DNA of 50,154 nucleotides from a virus: positions 1 through 50,154 of IMG/VR virus record IMGVR_UViG_3300037041_001770. One strand, 5' to 3'. Shown here in pieces: positions 24,862-31,339 of this stretch; position 1 is the stretch's first letter, and each line of letters starts with the position of its first letter. Made by a program: the position numbers and the translations under genes. The notes under the pieces are model-generated. The model made no database searches. It saw only the letters and a program-made list of their open reading frames with translations, and had not been told where the DNA came from.

Positions 24862-25389
24862 ATGAAAATTATAATACCGTTTTTATTGTTGTTTTCTAGT
24901 AGCGCATTTGGTCAGTATTTATATAATGGTGAAACCTTTCCATTTTCTAAAGGGGTCAAATGGGATGGGAACAACTCCATTATTGAAGAGTCCACTAAGC
25001 TACCATTTAGCAAACCGAGACATATTAGGGCGAACATAGTTAGCGTAAATTATTGGGGCGCGGTCGGATATGCTTTTGACAACTGGATGCCAATAGATTT
25101 TTCTAATCATATCACGCTATCTTTCGCACTAAGGTCAAGCGAAAAGGAAACGCTTTTAGGGGTTCAGCTCCACGATGTAAATGGTAAAACAAGTACATTT
25201 GCAAGAGTGGAAACAAAATATAACTATGAACAAATAGTCATACCAATATCTATGTTTAATGATGTTGACCTAAAGAATATAACAGCTGTTATATTTTCAT
25301 TGAGCAAACCAGGGACAACAATACAGCTTATCGATATTGATGATATTGAGCTTTTTGGTAAAAAAAAAGTGAACCAATATCTGGAGTAA
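24862..25389 (+). CDS. Secreted N-terminal domain of split GH5 enzyme (0 frame)
   Basis: 175 residues in the unshifted frame. Signal peptide MKIIIPFLLLFSSSAFG, cleaved before QYLYNG. The mature part (about 20-165) is a beta-sandwich-like module with VNYWGAVGYAFDNWMPIDFS, SFALRSSEKETLLGVQLHD and QIVIPISMF, ending IQLIDIDDIELFG. This is the layout of a carbohydrate-binding module (CBM11/CBM35-like sandwich). The frame closes with KKKVNQYLE right after a nine-A tract. A -1 shift there joins it in frame to the GH5 catalytic domain, giving about 476 residues. Without the shift the product is a free exported binding module. Confidence 0.72.
   Translation: MKIIIPFLLLFSSSAFGQYLYNGETFPFSKGVKWDGNNSIIEESTKLPFSKPRHIRANIVSVNYWGAVGYAFDNWMPIDFSNHITLSFALRSSEKETLLGVQLHDVNGKTSTFARVETKYNYEQIVIPISMFNDVDLKNITAVIFSLSKPGTTIQLIDIDDIELFGKKKVNQYLE
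25360..25370 (+). other. A9 slippery run joining binding module to GH5 domain
   Basis: Nine A residues (25360-25368). Reading ggt-aaa-aaa-aaa and slipping back one base gives agt-gaa-cca, which continues SEPISGVITTNGRAIFD and then into the catalytic domain with no stop. The coding signal is continuous on both sides, so the alternatives are programmed -1 frameshifting, transcript slippage, a recent inactivating mutation or an indel error in the homopolymer. Confidence 0.75.
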
Positions 25390-25457
25390 TAACCACAAAC
25401 GGTAGAGCAATATTTGATTCATGCGGGAAAGAGATAATACCAATCGGCGTCAATCAT

Positions 25458-26291
25458 ATGACAGTTTACACGGATTGGATCGGTACGCCTCGCGATGGCC
25501 TACCCATGTATGAAGAAATAGCGAAAACCGGCGCTAATACTGTCAGGATAGTTTGGAGCTACAAAGAAAACACCACAGCCAAAGAGCTTGATAATGCTAT
25601 TACAAACGCAGCAAATAACAAACTTTTTCCTATGGTTGAGGTTTTAGATAGAACATGTCAATGGTCAAGAGAGGCTTTTGACGAGATTTTATCTTTTTGG
25701 CTTCGAACTGATATCCTTGCGGTACTTAAAAAGCATGAGAAATATTTACTTTTGAACTTTGCTAATGAGCTTGGTAATAATGTAACTACTCTTGAGACAT
25801 ATAAAAGCGAGTACAAAAGAGCTGTTGAGAAGCTTCGCGCCGCTGGAATAAAAAGCCCAATAGTTATCGATGCTCCAGGATGCGGCCAAGATGAAACAAC
25901 TATGTTACAAGCGGGAAACTATCTTATTAATTCTGATCCTCTGCATAATATCATCATGAGCCTTCATTTATGGTGGGTTCCTCAGAATAATGAGAGAATC
26001 ACAAAGCTATTTACCGAAGCGGTAAGGCTAAATATTCCTCTTATCATTGGGGAATTTAGCGGTTTAGCGGTTGATTGTAAAACAAGCACAAATGTTGATC
26101 ATATTTTAAAAATGGCGCGTGATAATAAAGTTGGATGGCTTCCATGGTCATGGGATTCAGCAAATGGTTGTAAGCCTCATTCAATGACAACAGACAATAC
26201 ATTTAACGGGCTATTTGGATATGGAAAAGAGGTCGCCGTAACTCATTCCTATTCAATCAAAAACACCGCCGTTAGATCGCAATGCTTTTAG
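25458..26291 (+). CDS. GH5-type mannanase/glucanase catalytic domain (-1 frame)
   Basis: The open frame starts inside the domain at ATG 25458. The real N-terminal edge is upstream at 25368 in the shifted frame, where GVITTNGRAIFDSCGKEI and IPIGVNHMTVYTDW match the first strand of GH5 enzymes. In the portion from 25458, residues 25-33 (GANTVRIVW), 100-104 (NFANE, with E104 the acid/base), 166-173 (IMSLHLWW), 194-200 (PLIIGEF, with E199 the nucleophile) and VGWLPWSWDSANG all fit clan GH-A. The subfamily of bacterial beta-1,4-mannanases (GH5_8) is closest in pattern. It probably acts outside the cell on polysaccharide. All catalytic residues appear intact. Confidence 0.82.
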   Translation: MTVYTDWIGTPRDGLPMYEEIAKTGANTVRIVWSYKENTTAKELDNAITNAANNKLFPMVEVLDRTCQWSREAFDEILSFWLRTDILAVLKKHEKYLLLNFANELGNNVTTLETYKSEYKRAVEKLRAAGIKSPIVIDAPGCGQDETTMLQAGNYLINSDPLHNIIMSLHLWWVPQNNERITKLFTEAVRLNIPLIIGEFSGLAVDCKTSTNVDHILKMARDNKVGWLPWSWDSANGCKPHSMTTDNTFNGLFGYGKEVAVTHSYSIKNTAVRSQCF

Positions 26292-26521
26292 ATGAAAAGA
26301 AAAGAATAAAAGAGATATTTAAACTCATAGGCGCTTCGGCAACGCTCGATGAAATAAAATATCTCTATGCTGAGTTTGTTTTAGAATCTTTAAACTGGAA
26401 CCGAACACATGCAGCTAAATCTCTTAAGGTTCCTATTAAAACTTTTAGGCAATGGTATAATTTAAAAGAGTTTATAAAAATACCAGAGGAAAAAAAATGG
26501 AAGAAAAAGAGTTCTGGATAG
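26282..26521 (+). CDS. Fis-type helix-turn-helix protein
   Basis: 79 residues, overlapping the GH5 stop by ten bases. Residues about 30-58 (LESLNWNRTHAAKSLKVPIK, then TFRQWYN) match the Fis-family C-terminal helix-turn-helix (A-l-x-x-x-x-w-N-r-t-x-A-A-k-x-L-g-v-x-x-x-T-f-R). A lysine-rich tail follows (EEKKWKKKSSG). Such proteins bind DNA in regulation or recombination. Its coupling to a secreted enzyme is unusual, and it may regulate that block. Confidence 0.6.
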   Translation: MLLDEKKRIKEIFKLIGASATLDEIKYLYAEFVLESLNWNRTHAAKSLKVPIKTFRQWYNLKEFIKIPEEKKWKKKSSG

Positions 26522-26646
26522 GAACAATTATTACCACCTTATACTTGGGTTTTTTAACTTTCATTGCTATGTTGTTTTTGTCTTGTTATAAAATTATCAT
26601 ATTGTCGTTATGGAGGTTTGCAAAATGGCTAACAGCGAAAAAGTAA
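26497..26646 (+). CDS. Very small membrane protein
   Basis: 49 residues. ATG at 26497 has a strong AGAGG ribosome site. After MEEKEFW comes a long hydrophobic stretch (IGTIITTLYLGFLTFIAMLF, then LSCYKIIILSLW) and a basic end (RFAKWLTAKK). One long or two short transmembrane helices. It overlaps both the Fis-like gene (26521) and the next gene's start (26625), which supports real coupled translation. Role unknown; a holin-like or regulatory membrane peptide is possible. Confidence 0.5.
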   Translation: MEEKEFWIGTIITTLYLGFLTFIAMLFLSCYKIIILSLWRFAKWLTAKK

Positions 26647-26843
26647 TAGGGCGAAGATTTGGGAGGCTAGTAGCTATAGAAATTTTAGGCCAAAAAAACG
26701 GCAAGACGATGATAAAGGTTCAGTGCGATTGTGGTAATTCGAAAGAAATTGTATTAGGCAATTTCACCTCTTCAGGTTCAAAAAGTTGTGGATGTTTAAA
26801 TCTCGAAAACATTAAAAGAAGAAAAAAAAGCTGGCAATTCTAA
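26625..26843 (+). CDS. Small zinc-ribbon protein (AP2/HNH-associated N-domain type)
   Basis: 72 residues from ATG 26625, chosen for its perfect GGAGG ribosome site; the 26610 start is less likely. It has RRFGRLVAIEI, then VQCDCGNSKEIV and GSKSCGCLNLENI. This G-x-x-FGrL...C-x-CG...SCGCl pattern is found in small phage proteins and at the N-terminus of some AP2/HNH homing endonucleases. Four cysteines likely bind one zinc. No nuclease domain follows, so it is either a stand-alone zinc ribbon or a remnant of a homing endonuclease. Confidence 0.65.
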   Translation: MANSEKVIGRRFGRLVAIEILGQKNGKTMIKVQCDCGNSKEIVLGNFTSSGSKSCGCLNLENIKRRKKSWQF

Positions 26844-26859
26844 AAACAAGTGGGGAAGT

Positions 26860-27237
26860 ATGAAAAGTCTATTTGAAGCTCTCAAGGGTGAATTTAACAA
26901 CGACATCACTAAAGCAGAGGCTGCTTTAGAAAAGTCAATTAGCGAAACCCTAACCAATTTCACGGCAAATCTATCTCAAGTTGCTGCGATATCTGAAAAT
27001 GATAAACAGGCGCTTATACTCGTCAACAGCTATACGTTAAGCCTTATTGTTAATATGGCTTTTTGGAAACTCGCCAATGAGCTAAGAATGTCAAAGGAGG
27101 CAAACGAAACGAAAGAAACCATGATTAATATTTGTAGAATGAACATTCAACTTTTCAGCCAAACGCATGAACAAATTTTAACTAAGCTCGATGATATCAT
27201 TAAAAAAGAGATTGGTGAAAATATTGCGCTTATATAG
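26860..27237 (+). CDS. Helical hypothetical protein
   Basis: 125 residues, all-helical and charged: MKSLFEALKGEFNNDITKAE, then LVNSYTLSLIVNMAFWKLAN, then QTHEQILTKLDDIIKKEIG. No transmembrane helix is confident. It converges on a minus-strand gene, overlapping it by eight bases at the 3' ends. Function unknown. Confidence 0.55.
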   Translation: MKSLFEALKGEFNNDITKAEAALEKSISETLTNFTANLSQVAAISENDKQALILVNSYTLSLIVNMAFWKLANELRMSKEANETKETMINICRMNIQLFSQTHEQILTKLDDIIKKEIGENIALI

Positions 27238-27472
27238 GAATTCTTTTGTTTTTAAACTCAATTGGTAGGTCGTATATTTTATCTGTTCCTATGAATATTG
27301 CGCTAGAAAAGTGAATATTTTTTTTCTTGATATATCCTATATCTTCCAAATCAAGAGCGTCAATCCATAGTTTACTTTTAAAATCTTTAGTAATTGTTGC
27401 ATACCCGTAGTAATCAATTGAAGATATGATGTACACCTGTTCACGGCTTAATTTTAATCCACAATTACTCAT
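27230..27472 (-). CDS. Hypothetical protein, isolated minus-strand gene
   Basis: 80 residues on the minus strand, with an AAGG ribosome site before the ATG at 27472. The protein begins MSNCGLKLSREQVYIISSID and is hydrophobic-charged alternating. It is the only minus-strand gene inside the plus-strand accessory block, and its 3' end overlaps the convergent 26860 gene. A hairpin with a T run lies just upstream (27493-27516). Function unknown. Confidence 0.5.
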   Translation of the reverse strand: MSNCGLKLSREQVYIISSIDYYGYATITKDFKSKLWIDALDLEDIGYIKKKNIHFSSAIFIGTDKIYDLPIEFKNKRIPI

Positions 27473-27492
27473 GTAAAACCTTGCTAATAGAG

Positions 27493-27516
27493 AAAAGATT
27501 TATTAGAATCTTTTTT
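27493..27516. terminator. Hairpin with T tract between convergent and divergent genes
   Basis: AAAAGATT pairs with AATCTTTT around TATTAG and is followed by further T residues on the plus strand. On the minus strand it also reads as a weak terminator (TCTTTTC). Confidence 0.55.
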
Positions 27517-27541
27517 CCCTCGAATGTTGTCCAAATTTCCT

Positions 27542-27868
27542 ATGAATAATCTATACTATCATATCGATTTCTTCCAAATGCAACCAAAAAATCTCAAAGC
27601 AACTTTCGGGGGATTTATGCGATTACACGAACAGACCGGCTATAAAATATTTGATGATAATAATCAGATGCTTCCAATTTCTACTGAGTCCATGACAGTT
27701 TCTGACGTTGTGGCATTTATGTCCGAGATATCAGGATTTAAGCTATTCACGCAGGTTAAGACCGAAAAAGAAATCCTTCTTTGGTCGCACTATGAACTTG
27801 ATAAAAATGAAAATTCTAGGGTGTTATTCAGACTCGTAGGCAATCCCGCCCCTTGTTGTGGTAGATAG
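27542..27868 (+). CDS. Hypothetical protein
   Basis: About 108 residues from ATG 27542. An upstream TTG at 27524 is possible, and no strong ribosome site decides. Contains FGGFMRLHEQTGYKIFD, VSDVVAFMSEISGFKLF and a closing GNPAPCCGR. No family recognised. It is the first gene of the secreted-hydrolase block and is followed by about 50 bases before the papain-like lipoprotein. Confidence 0.48.
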   Translation: MNNLYYHIDFFQMQPKNLKATFGGFMRLHEQTGYKIFDDNNQMLPISTESMTVSDVVAFMSEISGFKLFTQVKTEKEILLWSHYELDKNENSRVLFRLVGNPAPCCGR

Positions 27869-27919
27869 TGCGAACTGCTATAATACATAATAGTAATCAT
27901 TTTTTTAGGGGGCAAATTT

Positions 27920-29104
27920 ATGAAATGGTTTTTGAGTATTTTTCTAGCATTAATTTTCAATGTGGGATGCTCTCACTTAGAGAGCGATGGCGTAACAGTT
28001 TTGAAATCAGAAACGGGAGAGAAGTTTTATAGTGGTTTAATCGTTCCCAAGGATTTTAAACCAACAAATGTAAGATCGGCGAAAGACGGGCTGCAAGGAA
28101 CCCTTCCCGCAGAGTTCGACGCAAGGACAAAAGGATATAAGGCACCAGAATCTCAGGGGAATTGCGGCAGTTGCTGGGCCTACGCCATGTCGGCCACTGT
28201 ACAAGATGCATACAAGTATCAGATGGGAAAAGACTTCGATACTTCGGAGCAACATGTACTCTCGTGCACAAAACCAGGGGAATACACTTGTAACGGTGGT
28301 TTCTTCGATTACAACAGACATCAGAATCCTTTTGGTGGCGTAACAGGCGCATCGTGGCCCTACTCTGGGACTGATGAAGCTTGCAGAACGGGACTCAATC
28401 ACCAGCTTAAGATTAAGCAATGGGCATACCTTCCAGGCGGTGAAAACCCTCCAATTGATGAAATCAAATCAGCTATCTATCGGTGGGGAATCGTCTCTGT
28501 TGGGGTCGCGGCCACAGATGGAATGTCTAATTATAAAAGTGGAATTTGGGAAGGAGACGGTTCAACTGCGCTTAATCATGCTGTTACCCTGGTAGGCTGG
28601 TCAGACGCCGGTCAATATTGGATAATGAAAAACTCATGGGGGACATCGTGGGGCCAAAATGGCTATATGTATATTCGGTACGGTGCTAACGGAATAGGCA
28701 CTTGGGCAAACTATGTCGTTTTTGACGATAACCCAACGCCAAATCCAGACCCAACTCCGGACCCTAAACCAACGCCCGATCCAGACCCAACGCCTCCACC
28801 ACCACCGCCTTGCACACCACAGCCATACGCGGATACTGGCTACGGTGATGAAATCCAGGTGTATGCTAATGCAAGTATAAGGGTAGGAACAAGAGGCCAA
28901 AGAGGTCATCGCTATTATTGGACAGCAGAACCAGCTTTTGATAATCAAGCGGTTCCTCAGTCAGCACAGATAAACTACCGCCCACGTATTACAAAGCGGC
29001 TTACGATTCACGCGGTCACCCAATGCGGCGAAGCTACCGACTCTGTGAATGTAAAATTAATTGGATATTATAAGCAGAAAATAGAGCAAGAAGTTGAAGA
29101 ATAA
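27920..29104 (+). CDS. Papain-family (C1A) cysteine protease, predicted lipoprotein
   Basis: 394 residues. Lipoprotein-type signal ending FNVGC (Cys17 as the lipidated residue), or an ordinary signal peptide, since the -3 residue is Asn. A short pro-like segment leads to LPAEFDARTKGY at about 62. The papain core is complete: Q79 and C85 in ESQGNCGSCWAYAM, the conserved CNGG at 124-127, H220 in LNHAVTLVGW and N238 in MKNSWGTSWG. A proline/aspartate repeat linker (PTPNPDPTPDPKPTPDPDP) covers about 273-298, then a C-terminal beta domain of about 90 residues. Active proteases of this type on phage are rare. Membrane-anchored, it could act on envelope or extracellular protein. Confidence 0.87.
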   Translation: MKWFLSIFLALIFNVGCSHLESDGVTVLKSETGEKFYSGLIVPKDFKPTNVRSAKDGLQGTLPAEFDARTKGYKAPESQGNCGSCWAYAMSATVQDAYKYQMGKDFDTSEQHVLSCTKPGEYTCNGGFFDYNRHQNPFGGVTGASWPYSGTDEACRTGLNHQLKIKQWAYLPGGENPPIDEIKSAIYRWGIVSVGVAATDGMSNYKSGIWEGDGSTALNHAVTLVGWSDAGQYWIMKNSWGTSWGQNGYMYIRYGANGIGTWANYVVFDDNPTPNPDPTPDPKPTPDPDPTPPPPPPCTPQPYADTGYGDEIQVYANASIRVGTRGQRGHRYYWTAEPAFDNQAVPQSAQINYRPRITKRLTIHAVTQCGEATDSVNVKLIGYYKQKIEQEVEE

Positions 29105-29124
29105 ACCTCTCATATAATATAAAA

Positions 29125-29154
29125 TTCCCCCGTAAGCTCGACTTTACGGGGGAA
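29125..29154 (+). promoter_or_regulatory. Perfect hairpin covering the ribosome site of the 29157 gene
   Basis: An 11-bp perfect stem (TTCCCCCGTAA / TTACGGGGGAA, loop GCTCGACT) ends two bases before the ATG. The right arm contains the only purine-rich ribosome-site sequence (GGGGGAA), so folding would hide it. There is no T run, so it is not a good terminator. A TATAAT/TATAAA -10 lies just upstream at 29113-29123. Confidence 0.62.
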
Positions 29155-29156
29155 CC

Positions 29157-29735
29157 ATGAAAAACTTCAGCACTAAACTAATAGCATTCGTTCTTTTTAC
29201 CTCAACGGGTGCATTATCACAACCAATTTATAATGTAGATGAGAAGGAATTTCGCTTAATTGTGTCAGAAATAGTTAAAATCTATTCACCTATTTTTGAT
29301 AAAAAAGGCGTCGATTTCTGGATGGAACCTAATTGGGGGTCTAATGATGTTCATTTGTATGCTAAAAAGTTCGATGATTTATCCTGGAAAATTGTAGTAT
29401 CGGGGGGCTTTGCTCGCCAGCCTGAAATCTCCAATGAGGGGCTGATACTCGCCATATGCCACCAAATCGGTCATCTCATGAGCGGTAAGCTATCGGACTA
29501 TTCGACAGAAGAAAAATCATGGCAGTACGCTTATAACATATGTTCAGAGAAAATATTCCTTGAGTGGTCAAAAAGGTATAATCTCAAAAAACTCGGTGTA
29601 AAGATTGATGAATGCGAAAAGCTAAAAACAAGCAGCGATGTTTGCTATTATAAAGCATTCGCAAAAAAATCAATCGAGTTTTTAAATGAGAGGCTTTGCT
29701 ATGGACCACAGCGCGCGGGTCAAACGGGTCATTGA
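29157..29735 (+). CDS. Secreted metalloprotease-like protein with HQxxH
   Basis: 192 residues. Signal peptide (about 1-21, ending TGALS) before QPIYNVDEK. Around residue 100 lies LAICHQIGHLMSG, the position of the zinc-binding helix in gluzincin-type secreted proteins. The catalytic glutamate of HExxH is replaced by glutamine (H102, Q103, H106). A later glutamate (STEEKSWQYAYNICSEKI) could be the third zinc ligand. So it may bind metal but lack normal peptidase activity. Translation is probably gated by the hairpin in front of it. The SNase-like gene overlaps its 3' end. Confidence 0.62.
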   Translation: MKNFSTKLIAFVLFTSTGALSQPIYNVDEKEFRLIVSEIVKIYSPIFDKKGVDFWMEPNWGSNDVHLYAKKFDDLSWKIVVSGGFARQPEISNEGLILAICHQIGHLMSGKLSDYSTEEKSWQYAYNICSEKIFLEWSKRYNLKKLGVKIDECEKLKTSSDVCYYKAFAKKSIEFLNERLCYGPQRAGQTGH

Positions 29736-30039
29736 TGGCGACACATTTGAATGCATTGTGATGCTAGATTTTTGCCTATCAATTGAGGTTACTGTTAGGC
29801 TTTTGGATGTTGATACCTGGGAGATGACAGGACCGCAAAAAGAACTAGGATTAGCTGCAAAGCTGTTTTTGAAGGATAAAATAGAGAATAAGAAGATTAT
29901 TTTAGACCCGCTTAAAAAAGATTCATTTGGCAGATGGCTTTCCCTAGCATATTTTAGGGGTGAAAATCTAAGTGAAATGATGCAAATCTACCAAAAGAAG
30001 ATTATAAAATCCTTAGAAACAAAAAACCTTATAGTTTAG
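29701..30039 (+). CDS. SNase-like (thermonuclease family) nuclease
   Basis: 112 residues from ATG 29701, chosen over ATG 29686 because a GAGAGGC ribosome site lies 7-8 bases upstream. It has RVKRVIDGDTFECIV (the V-x-DGDT strand), VTVRLLDVDTWEMTG (the V-R-L-x-x-x-D-x-x-E loop), KELGLAAKLFLKDKI and DSFGRWLS (the D-x-x-GR signature). The Arg and Glu of the active site are present. There is no signal peptide, so it acts inside the cell or on DNA released at lysis. Phage use of SNase folds ranges from nucleolysis to recombination. Confidence 0.78.
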   Translation: MDHSARVKRVIDGDTFECIVMLDFCLSIEVTVRLLDVDTWEMTGPQKELGLAAKLFLKDKIENKKIILDPLKKDSFGRWLSLAYFRGENLSEMMQIYQKKIIKSLETKNLIV

Positions 30040-30048
30040 GAAAACTCC

Positions 30049-30858
30049 ATGTTAACAATTGAAGCCGTTGTAGTTTGTTATAATTACTCTGATTTCCTTG
30101 AGGCGACCCTACCGCACAATATCCAAATGGTAGATAGGCTAGTCGTTGTTACTCACCCAAGCGATAAAATGACGGGAAAACTCTGTGATAAATATTCAGT
30201 TGATTGCATAAAAACTGAGATATTTCACGATGATAACGACAGATTCAATAAGGGTCGCGCAATCAATCTAGGGCTTCAAAATCTAAGGCATGACGGTTGG
30301 CTGATGCATCTCGATGCTGATATCCTTCTACCGCACCGCTTCCACAATGCTTTAAAAATGGCAAAGCTCGATACGACTTGTCTGTATGGTGCTGATCGGC
30401 TTAACACGGTCACCTATGAAAACTGGGAGAGACACAAAAATAGAAGCATCCCTCAGCACTCATGGAGATTCATGGTTAACCCACAAAAAGAATTCCCGCT
30501 TGGCTCACGGCTTCTTCACTTAGAGTATGGATATTGTCCTATAGGCTACTTCCAACTTTGGTCATCAAAAGCACGGCGACAATACCCGATAGTATGCGGT
30601 AGCGCCGAGCATTCCGATGTTTTATTTGCTACCCAATGGCCGAGAGAAAAGAGAGTTTTACTACCTGAATTTTTCGTTTATCACCTGGAAAGCGAGGATG
30701 TAAAAATGGGGGCAAACTGGGACGGGAGAAAAACCAAGGCTTTTGGCCCTGCTGGAACCCCGAATCCTGGCGAAATCCAGAATCCAGGGGGAAAAAAAAT
30801 CATTCATCCTTTCGGGAGTAATGGACTAGCCAAAGACTTTGGTAATCCAACTTATTAG
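30049..30858 (+). CDS. GT-A family glycosyltransferase
   Basis: 269 residues. Begins MLTIEAVVVCYNYSDFLEATL, the usual GT2 start (V-v-x-x-Y-N). The metal-binding DxD is in DGWLMHLDADILLPHRF (about residue 90). The second half has CPIGYFQLWSSKARRQYPIV, WPREKRVLLPEFFVYHLES, then a G/P-rich tail (GTPNPGEIQNPGGKK). It would transfer a sugar from a nucleotide sugar. On phages such enzymes modify host surface polysaccharide, virion proteins or DNA. Its stop overlaps the stop of the convergent gene 30855-31112, marking the boundary with the minus-strand early region. Confidence 0.72.
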   Translation: MLTIEAVVVCYNYSDFLEATLPHNIQMVDRLVVVTHPSDKMTGKLCDKYSVDCIKTEIFHDDNDRFNKGRAINLGLQNLRHDGWLMHLDADILLPHRFHNALKMAKLDTTCLYGADRLNTVTYENWERHKNRSIPQHSWRFMVNPQKEFPLGSRLLHLEYGYCPIGYFQLWSSKARRQYPIVCGSAEHSDVLFATQWPREKRVLLPEFFVYHLESEDVKMGANWDGRKTKAFGPAGTPNPGEIQNPGGKKIIHPFGSNGLAKDFGNPTY

Positions 30859-31112
30859 ATAACCTTGAAGAGCTTTAGAAGCTTAAAGATGCTTCCAAGT
30901 GGCCCCGCTGTTAATTTCAAAGCTGCAATGATTTGCATGATTGCAGATAGTGCTTCAATCACTAAGTCTTTCACTTCGATAGGGTCCGCGTCTTTAAGCT
31001 CCTCAACTACTTCATGCCAGTTGATATTAACAAGCTCTACAACATTTTCTTTAATTGCTCTTAAAACCTTAAGAGTCTCAGAAATTCCTTTCTTTACTTG
31101 TACTTCTTCCAT
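30855..31112 (-). CDS. Small amphipathic hypothetical protein
   Basis: 85 residues. Helical, with an acidic middle (WHEVVEELKDADPIEVKD), then a hydrophobic C-terminal helix (ALSAIMQIIAALKLTAG, then GSIFKLLKLFKVI). The C-terminus could associate with membrane. It overlaps the upstream gene by 35 bases and is the last gene of the minus-strand transcript. Holin-associated or membrane-active roles are possible but unproven. Confidence 0.48.
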   Translation of the reverse strand: MEEVQVKKGISETLKVLRAIKENVVELVNINWHEVVEELKDADPIEVKDLVIEALSAIMQIIAALKLTAGPLGSIFKLLKLFKVI

Positions 31113-31329
31113 GTATGCATCCTCCTTTTAAAAACGTGTCGATAATGGTCGAATTGACTGCTAGCCTCTTATCAATCTCAATCAATGAGCTGGTAAGCTT
31201 ATCGATGGTAATTGTAAAAGTTGTTTCAAGTTTGGTGATGCGAGAAAAGAATATTTTAGACAGAACAATAGTCGTTGTAACCACTCCAGAACTTGCCGTG
31301 ATAATATCCCGAATTGGTATATCTTCCAT
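31078..31329 (-). CDS. Small membrane protein with coiled-coil (holin/spanin-like candidate)
   Basis: 83 residues. A hydrophobic segment near residues 8-30 (IITASSGVVTTTIVLSKIFF) is followed by a coiled-coil-like polar helix (TKLETTFTITIDKLTSSLIE). One membrane anchor plus coiled coil is compatible with a holin or i-spanin-like protein. No amidase is adjacent, and the lysin gene lies 4 kb upstream. Overlaps the next gene (35 bases). Confidence 0.48.
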   Translation of the reverse strand: MEDIPIRDIITASSGVVTTTIVLSKIFFSRITKLETTFTITIDKLTSSLIEIDKRLAVNSTIIDTFLKGGCIHGRSTSKERNF

Positions 31330-31339
31330 TTTTTTAGCC

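Noticed and set aside
28037-28420. Minus-strand frames over the papain protease
   Set aside because: They oppose the clear papain active-site coding region and carry no recognisable domain.
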